Assembly (NCBI GenBank): GCA_020637235.1
Contig: JACJWG010000006.1
Location: 62,001-126,000 of the forward strand
DNA length: 64,000 bases
Reading direction: 5' to 3'
Origin: Acidimicrobiaceae bacterium
GTDB taxonomy: Bacteria > Actinomycetota > Acidimicrobiia > Acidimicrobiales > Ilumatobacteraceae
This document shows, in pieces, positions 59,992-64,000 of the stretch. Positions within the stretch are counted from its first letter, which is position 1. Every line of letters begins with the position of its first letter. The notes under the pieces were generated by a model. That model was not told the DNA's origin. It saw only the letters and a program-made list of their open reading frames with translations, and made no database searches. The position numbers and the translations under genes are program-made.

Positions 59992-60672
59992 TTGATATAT
60001 CTTCACCATATCACGACACCAACGAGCCTCAGCGAGCGCGCCTACGGCGAGATCCGCCGGATGATCGTCCGACTCGACCTCGCGCCCGGCGCGGTCATCC
60101 GCGAAGACGAGCTGCAGTCGCAGCTGGGTCTCGGGCGGACGCCGATCCGCGAGGCGGTGCAGCGGCTCGTCCGCGACCAGTTGGTGGTGGTGCTCCCGCG
60201 TCGCGGCATGTTCGTCTCGAGCATCGACGTGACCGAGCTCACCACGTTGTACGAGACGCGTGCGGTGATCGAGCCGTACGCCGCCCGGCTCGCGAGCGTG
60301 CGGGGAACCGCCGATCACTGGGCTCGCATGCACGAGGTGCTCGACTCGGCGCACGCACCCGGTCGCTCCGGTGCCGAGCTCATCGAGCTCGACCGGTCGT
60401 GCCACGAGATCGTGTGGGAGGCAGCGGACAACCGCTTCCTCACCGACACCCTCGACATGCTGTACGCCCAGAGCGACCGGGTGTGGCACATGTACCTCGC
60501 CGACGTGGACGACATGGTGGACGCCGTCGACGAACACGCGCAGATCCTCGCCGCGCTCGAGTCCGGCCGCACCGAGGACGCGGCCGCACTCACCGAGGCC
60601 CACATCCGCAGCTTCGACGAGCAGATCCGCGACGCCGTGCGCCGCCGTCTCGACGGGCCGCTCGCCGGCTGA
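59992..60672 (+). CDS. GntR-family regulator, FCD subfamily
   Basis: About 226 residues: an N-terminal winged helix (LSERAYGEIRRMIVRLDLAPG, then LGLGRTPIREAVQRL as recognition helix) and an all-helical FCD effector domain with the metal-type residues of EIVWEAADNRFL and EAHIRSFDEQIRDAV. It is divergent from the FAD/GcvT-ETF operon and is its obvious candidate repressor. The start is uncertain: TTG 59992 gives a normal length, while GTG 59959 adds 11 residues with no homology expected. Either start overlaps or precedes the palindrome at 59993-60013, which implies a very short or absent leader. Confidence 0.88.
   Translation: MIYLHHITTPTSLSERAYGEIRRMIVRLDLAPGAVIREDELQSQLGLGRTPIREAVQRLVRDQLVVVLPRRGMFVSSIDVTELTTLYETRAVIEPYAARLASVRGTADHWARMHEVLDSAHAPGRSGAELIELDRSCHEIVWEAADNRFLTDTLDMLYAQSDRVWHMYLADVDDMVDAVDEHAQILAALESGRTEDAAALTEAHIRSFDEQIRDAVRRRLDGPLAG
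59993..60013. promoter_or_regulatory. Candidate GntR operator
   Basis: TGATAT (59993-59998) and ATATCA (60008-60013) form a perfect 6-bp inverted repeat with a 9-bp spacer, in the most AT-rich spot of the region, between the divergent dehydrogenase and gntR genes. This is a typical layout for FCD regulators. Confidence 0.5.
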
Positions 60673-60915
60673 CCCTCAAGGTCGACACGACGCCTGCCGA
60701 TGCCACGGCATGGACGAGGGCTCGGCGGACATCGGACCAGCGGACGCGACGAGCCTCGCGACCGCCGTCGCAGGACCTGCACCGCTGCCGCCACCGGGAC
60801 GCGGCGCGCCGCCGTCCCCGCCGTCGGGTCGCGCGGCGCCGCCACACCACCTCGCCGCCGCGGCCGCTCCCACCCTGCGGCTCGCCGCGCGCCCACGTCC
60901 CGCAGCACCGGTCCG

Positions 60916-61836
60916 GTGCCACTGCGCCCGGCGGCACCGGACGCCGGGCCGGACGCCGGGCCCCTCGCCGGTCGACCCGGGGCGGCCACCGCTCACGACC
61001 TCGTCGCCGCAGCCCGTCCGGCAGGCATTCGCGTCCGCCGTCCGTCGCGGGCGCGTGTCTGGCTCGTCCGCGTGTTCGTGCTCGCCCTGCTCGTTGCCGC
61101 CGGCTTCGGCATCCGGGCATGGATCGACGCCCGCGCGGCCGCCCGGGCGATCCCGACGTTCGACACCGCGCTGCCCGCGCCGACGAGCTACTGGACGTTC
61201 CGGAGCGAGTCGGTGGGCCTCGACGGGTCACCGTTCCGGATGCGTGCCCAGCGGGCACCCGGCTCGGCGGCGATCGTGGTCGAGCTCGAGTCGGGCACCG
61301 GCGAGCTGGACGGCTCGACGGTCTTGATGACGCCCGAGGGCACGTGGGACTTCGACCGCATGAGCGGCCGACTCTCGACGAACGGGTTGTCCGACCTCGA
61401 TCTGTACGAGGTGTTCGAGCCGATGACGCAACTCCTCGGGTTCGACGACCTCGTGAGCGGTCCCCTGCGCGAGCATGCGGCGATCACGTCGCGCACCGAC
61501 CTACCGACGCCGCAGGCCGGCGCTGACGGCACGCTGACCGAGTACGTCCTCGTGGTCGACCTCGCTCGCTTCCTCGAACAGGACCGTCCGGCGTTCCGGG
61601 ACTGGGCGGCACGGGTCGGCGTCACCAGTGCGACCGACGACGAGCTGGAGGTGGGTGACCTCGAGCCGTTCGACCACGAACTCGTGGTCACGGTGGACGC
61701 ATCCGGCACGGTGTGGAGCTGGCAACTGCACCAGGACGGCGACGTCGAGCTGGAGTACCGGCTGCTCGAGCTGTCCGACGGGGCGTTCATCCCGCCCGAC
61801 CCTGCGGTGGCAGCTCCCGCCGCGGTCGCCGACTGA
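60916..61836 (+). CDS. Putative single-pass membrane or exported protein of unknown function
   Basis: The supported part runs from GTG 60916 (306 residues): a Pro/Ala/Asp-rich start, an Arg-rich patch, one hydrophobic segment (VFVLALLVAAGFGIRAWI, near residue 55) and an extracytoplasmic domain of about 230 residues with no domain I recognise. The outer domain (for example TYWTFRSES-like and LEQDRPAFRDWAARVG blocks) somewhat recalls LppX/LprG-type outside proteins, but weakly. An ATG at 60712 in another frame encodes a plausible Ala/Pro-rich cytoplasmic N terminus (MDEGSADIGPADATSLATAV) that runs to about 60920, so the real gene may start there with a frameshift. The frame of the supported part is also open upstream to 60700 but is Arg-rich there. 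Confidence 0.6.
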   Translation: MPLRPAAPDAGPDAGPLAGRPGAATAHDLVAAARPAGIRVRRPSRARVWLVRVFVLALLVAAGFGIRAWIDARAAARAIPTFDTALPAPTSYWTFRSESVGLDGSPFRMRAQRAPGSAAIVVELESGTGELDGSTVLMTPEGTWDFDRMSGRLSTNGLSDLDLYEVFEPMTQLLGFDDLVSGPLREHAAITSRTDLPTPQAGADGTLTEYVLVVDLARFLEQDRPAFRDWAARVGVTSATDDELEVGDLEPFDHELVVTVDASGTVWSWQLHQDGDVELEYRLLELSDGAFIPPDPAVAAPAAVAD

Positions 61837-61881
61837 GCGGCGTTCGAACGGATACTCTGGCCGCGCGCCGACACCCTCGGC

Positions 61882-62067
61882 CGGGAGAGCCACCACGCAG
61901 CCAGCGTCGGGGCGCCGAAGGAGCAACCTCCCCGGAATCTCTCAGGCCAACGGACCGACCGAGGAGGCGCCGCTGGAAAGCATCCGGTGGGGCTGCGCCC
62001 CGTCCGGGTCGCCGACGGGGAAAGGGGTCGTGACCCCGAAGCTCTCAGGCATCGATGACAGCGGGGG
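61882..62067 (+). ncRNA. Tandem glycine riboswitch
   Basis: Two glycine aptamers lie in series before gcvP. Aptamer I has a GGGAGAG 5' strand near 61883, the core GCGCCGAAGGAGCAA (61912-61926) and the closing AATCTCTCAGG near 61936-61946. After a short linker, aptamer II has CTGGAAAGC near 61973, the core GCCGACGGGGAAAGG (62011-62025) and the closing GCTCTCAGGC (62041-62050), ending GACAGCGGGGG. These are hallmark conserved sequences of the family. Glycine binding usually turns on glycine cleavage genes, which fits a cell that makes glycine from betaine. Confidence 0.92.
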
Positions 62068-62098
62068 AACCGACCGACACCATCGCCGGAGGCCCCAC

Positions 62099-64000
62099 AT
62101 GACCGACGCCCGCGCCCACTCCCCGTTCGCCGACCTCGTCGACGACGCCTGGTTCGACACCCACGACTTCGTCGGCCGTCACATCGGCCCCACCGCTGCC
62201 GACCAGCAGCTGATGCTCGGCGTGGTCGGCGCCGAGAGCCTCGACGTCCTGCTCGCCGAGACGGTGCCGGGACCGATCGCCGACCGCACGCTGCCGTTGC
62301 CCGGACCGCGCGCCACGCACGACGTGCTCGGCGAGCTGCGTCACCTCGCGTCGCTCAACGCGCCGCGCACCAGCCTGATCGGCATGGGGTACTCGGGCAC
62401 GCGTACACCGCCGGTGATCCAGCGCAACGTGCTCGAGAACCCGGCCTGGTACACGGCGTACACGCCCTACCAACCCGAGATCAGCCAAGGACGCCTCGAG
62501 GCGCTGCTCAACTTCCAGACCATGGTGGCCGAGCTCACCGGGTTCCCGCTCGCGAACGCGTCGTTGCTCGACGAGGGCACGGCGGCCGCGGAGGCGATGA
62601 CGATGGCCCGCCGGCTGTCGAAGCAGGCGAGCGATCGGTTCGTCGTGCACCACGACACACACCCGCAGACGATCGCGGTGCTCGCCACCCGGGCCGAACC
62701 GATCGGCATCGAGTTGGTCGTCGGCGACGTCGACGAGGTGGACGGTGGGTGTTTCGGCGCGTTGTTCAGCCTGCCCACCTCCAGCGGCAGCGTGCCCGAC
62801 TGGACCGACGCGATCGCCCGGGTGCACGGGCAAGGTGCACTCGCCGTCGTGGCGACCGATCTGCTGGCGTGTGTGCTCATGGCCACCCCGGCGTCGATGG
62901 GCGCCGACATCGCGATCGGTTCGGCGCAGCGCTTCGGTGTGCCGATGGGCTTCGGCGGTCCGCACGCCGCGTTCATCGCCGCAGGCGACGCTGCGGCGCG
63001 GGCGCTGCCGGGGCGCATCGTGGGCGTCAGCACCGACACCGCCGGTCGGCCGGCGTTGCGCCTCGCGCTCCAGACACGGGAGCAGCACATCCGCCGCGAG
63101 AAGGCCACGTCGAACATCTGCACCGCGCAGGTGCTGCTCGCGAACATCGCCGGTCTGTACGCGTCGTGGCACGGTCCCGACGGTCTGCGGCGCATCGCCG
63201 AGCGCACCCACCGGATCGCGTCGATCATCGCTCGTGCCGCGCAGACGGGCGGGCTGCGCGTGCTGCACGACAGCTGGTTCGACACCGTGCAGATCGAGGT
63301 GCCCGACGCCCGTCTCGTACACGAGCGGGCGCGCGAACTCGGGTACGACCTCCGTCCGGTGAGCGACACCGTCGTCGGCATCGCCGTCGACGAGACGTCC
63401 GATCTGCAGACGGTGCACGACGTGCTGGCCGCGCTCGACGTGCCGGTGCACGGACTCGATCTCGACGCGATCAGCGGCACCATGGACGCGCTCCCCCGCC
63501 GCCGGAGCGACGACGTGCTGCGACATGACGCCTTCGAGCGCTACCACAGTGAACACGAGATGCTGCGGTACCTGCGTCGCCTGGCCGACCGTGACCTCGC
63601 CCTCGACCGGACGATGATCCCGCTCGGATCGTGCACGATGAAGCTCAACGCCACCGTGGAGATGCTGCCGATCACCTGGCCCGAGTTCGCGAACCTGCAC
63701 CCGTTCGCACCCGATGACGAGACCGTCGGCTACCGGGCGATGATCGGTCAGCTCGAACGGATGCTCATCGAGATCACCGGCTACGACGCCGTCAGCCTGC
63801 AACCCAACGCCGGCAGCCAGGGCGAGTTCGCCGGGCTGCTCGCCATCCGCGCGTATCACCGCAGCAACGGCGATCACCAGCGCACGGTGTGCCTCATCCC
63901 GTCGAGCGCACACGGCACCAACGCCGCCAGTGCGGTGATGGCCGGCATGCAGGTGGTGGTCGTGGCGTGCGACGACCGGGGCAACGTCGACGTCGACGAT
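62099..64000 (+). CDS. gcvP: Glycine dehydrogenase (decarboxylating), P protein, 3' truncated by window edge
   Basis: The first 634 residues of the glycine cleavage P protein, a PLP enzyme that decarboxylates glycine and loads its aminomethyl group on the H protein. The N-terminal half has FVGRHIGPTAADQQLML, MGYSGTRTPPVIQRNVLENPAW, the TAYTPYQPEISQGRLEAL block and SLLDEGTAAAEAM; the second half begins with MIPLGSCTMKLNAT. The frame is open to the window end, before the expected PLP-binding lysine (about residue 700). The start ATG 62099 lies 31 bp past the glycine riboswitch. It is the last step of the pathway, turning the glycine from betaine demethylation into CO2, ammonia and CH2-THF. Confidence 0.95.
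   Translation, partial: MTDARAHSPFADLVDDAWFDTHDFVGRHIGPTAADQQLMLGVVGAESLDVLLAETVPGPIADRTLPLPGPRATHDVLGELRHLASLNAPRTSLIGMGYSGTRTPPVIQRNVLENPAWYTAYTPYQPEISQGRLEALLNFQTMVAELTGFPLANASLLDEGTAAAEAMTMARRLSKQASDRFVVHHDTHPQTIAVLATRAEPIGIELVVGDVDEVDGGCFGALFSLPTSSGSVPDWTDAIARVHGQGALAVVATDLLACVLMATPASMGADIAIGSAQRFGVPMGFGGPHAAFIAAGDAAARALPGRIVGVSTDTAGRPALRLALQTREQHIRREKATSNICTAQVLLANIAGLYASWHGPDGLRRIAERTHRIASIIARAAQTGGLRVLHDSWFDTVQIEVPDARLVHERARELGYDLRPVSDTVVGIAVDETSDLQTVHDVLAALDVPVHGLDLDAISGTMDALPRRRSDDVLRHDAFERYHSEHEMLRYLRRLADRDLALDRTMIPLGSCTMKLNATVEMLPITWPEFANLHPFAPDDETVGYRAMIGQLERMLIEITGYDAVSLQPNAGSQGEFAGLLAIRAYHRSNGDHQRTVCLIPSSAHGTNAASAVMAGMQVVVVACDDRGNVDVDD

Overview
The window is very GC-rich, densely coded DNA with strong third-position G/C, GTG starts and many 1-4 bp start/stop overlaps. 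This indicates a high-GC actinobacterium. A secreted M6-type peptidase carrying three copies of a cell-wall-repeat-like domain, together with the overall gene repertoire, points towards the Acidimicrobiia (Ilumatobacter-like). That taxonomic placement is an inference.

Most of the window looks like one large catabolic region for quaternary and methylated amines (choline, glycine betaine and relatives), drained through tetrahydrofolate (THF) one-carbon metabolism. Region by region: an IclR fragment and a lipoprotein (1-1566); a tightly overlapping operon of a cyclic-2,3-diphosphoglycerate-synthetase-like ATPase, carbamate kinase, an MttB-family methyltransferase and a FAD/GcvT demethylase (1642-8089); on the minus strand a nitroreductase, a 19-bp tandem repeat and a two-gene ABC exporter (8108-12577); a peptide/opine-type ABC importer operon ending in a second MttB and an old-yellow-enzyme-type demethylase (12813-22254); fhs-folD (22381-24989); a secreted peptidase; an IclR regulator; a choline-dehydrogenase-like GMC enzyme (28406-30070); a minus-strand glycine-betaine ABC importer operon (30083-36025); a DUF559-type protein bracketed by 39-nt palindromes; two adjacent FAD/GcvT demethylases (37366-42285); four accessory genes including a choline-kinase-like protein (42340-46061); a complete corrinoid methyltransfer operon (46141-53317: corrinoid protein, DUF1638, a small 'virulence factor' family protein, methyl-THF methyltransferase, corrinoid reactivase, third MttB, MTHFR-like protein); a phosphoesterase and an MFS transporter; a fourth FAD/GcvT enzyme with its own ETF and a divergent GntR regulator (55664-60672); and a tandem glycine riboswitch in front of gcvP, which runs off the end.

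The genes fit together as follows. Betaine is imported (OpuA/ProU-type system) or made from choline (GMC enzyme). A first methyl group is moved by non-pyrrolysine MttB enzymes to the corrinoid protein and then to THF; CH3-THF is oxidised by the MTHFR-like protein. Further methyls are removed by FAD/GcvT enzymes, giving CH2-THF, with electrons to ETF. FolD and Fhs then convert CH2-THF to formate and ATP, and the glycine cleavage system consumes the glycine. Three promoters (fhs, iclR, corrinoid operon) share tandem 15-bp palindromes of the form TTCCRCNNNGYGGAA spaced 18-19 bp centre to centre, a candidate IclR regulon tying the corrinoid and THF branches together.
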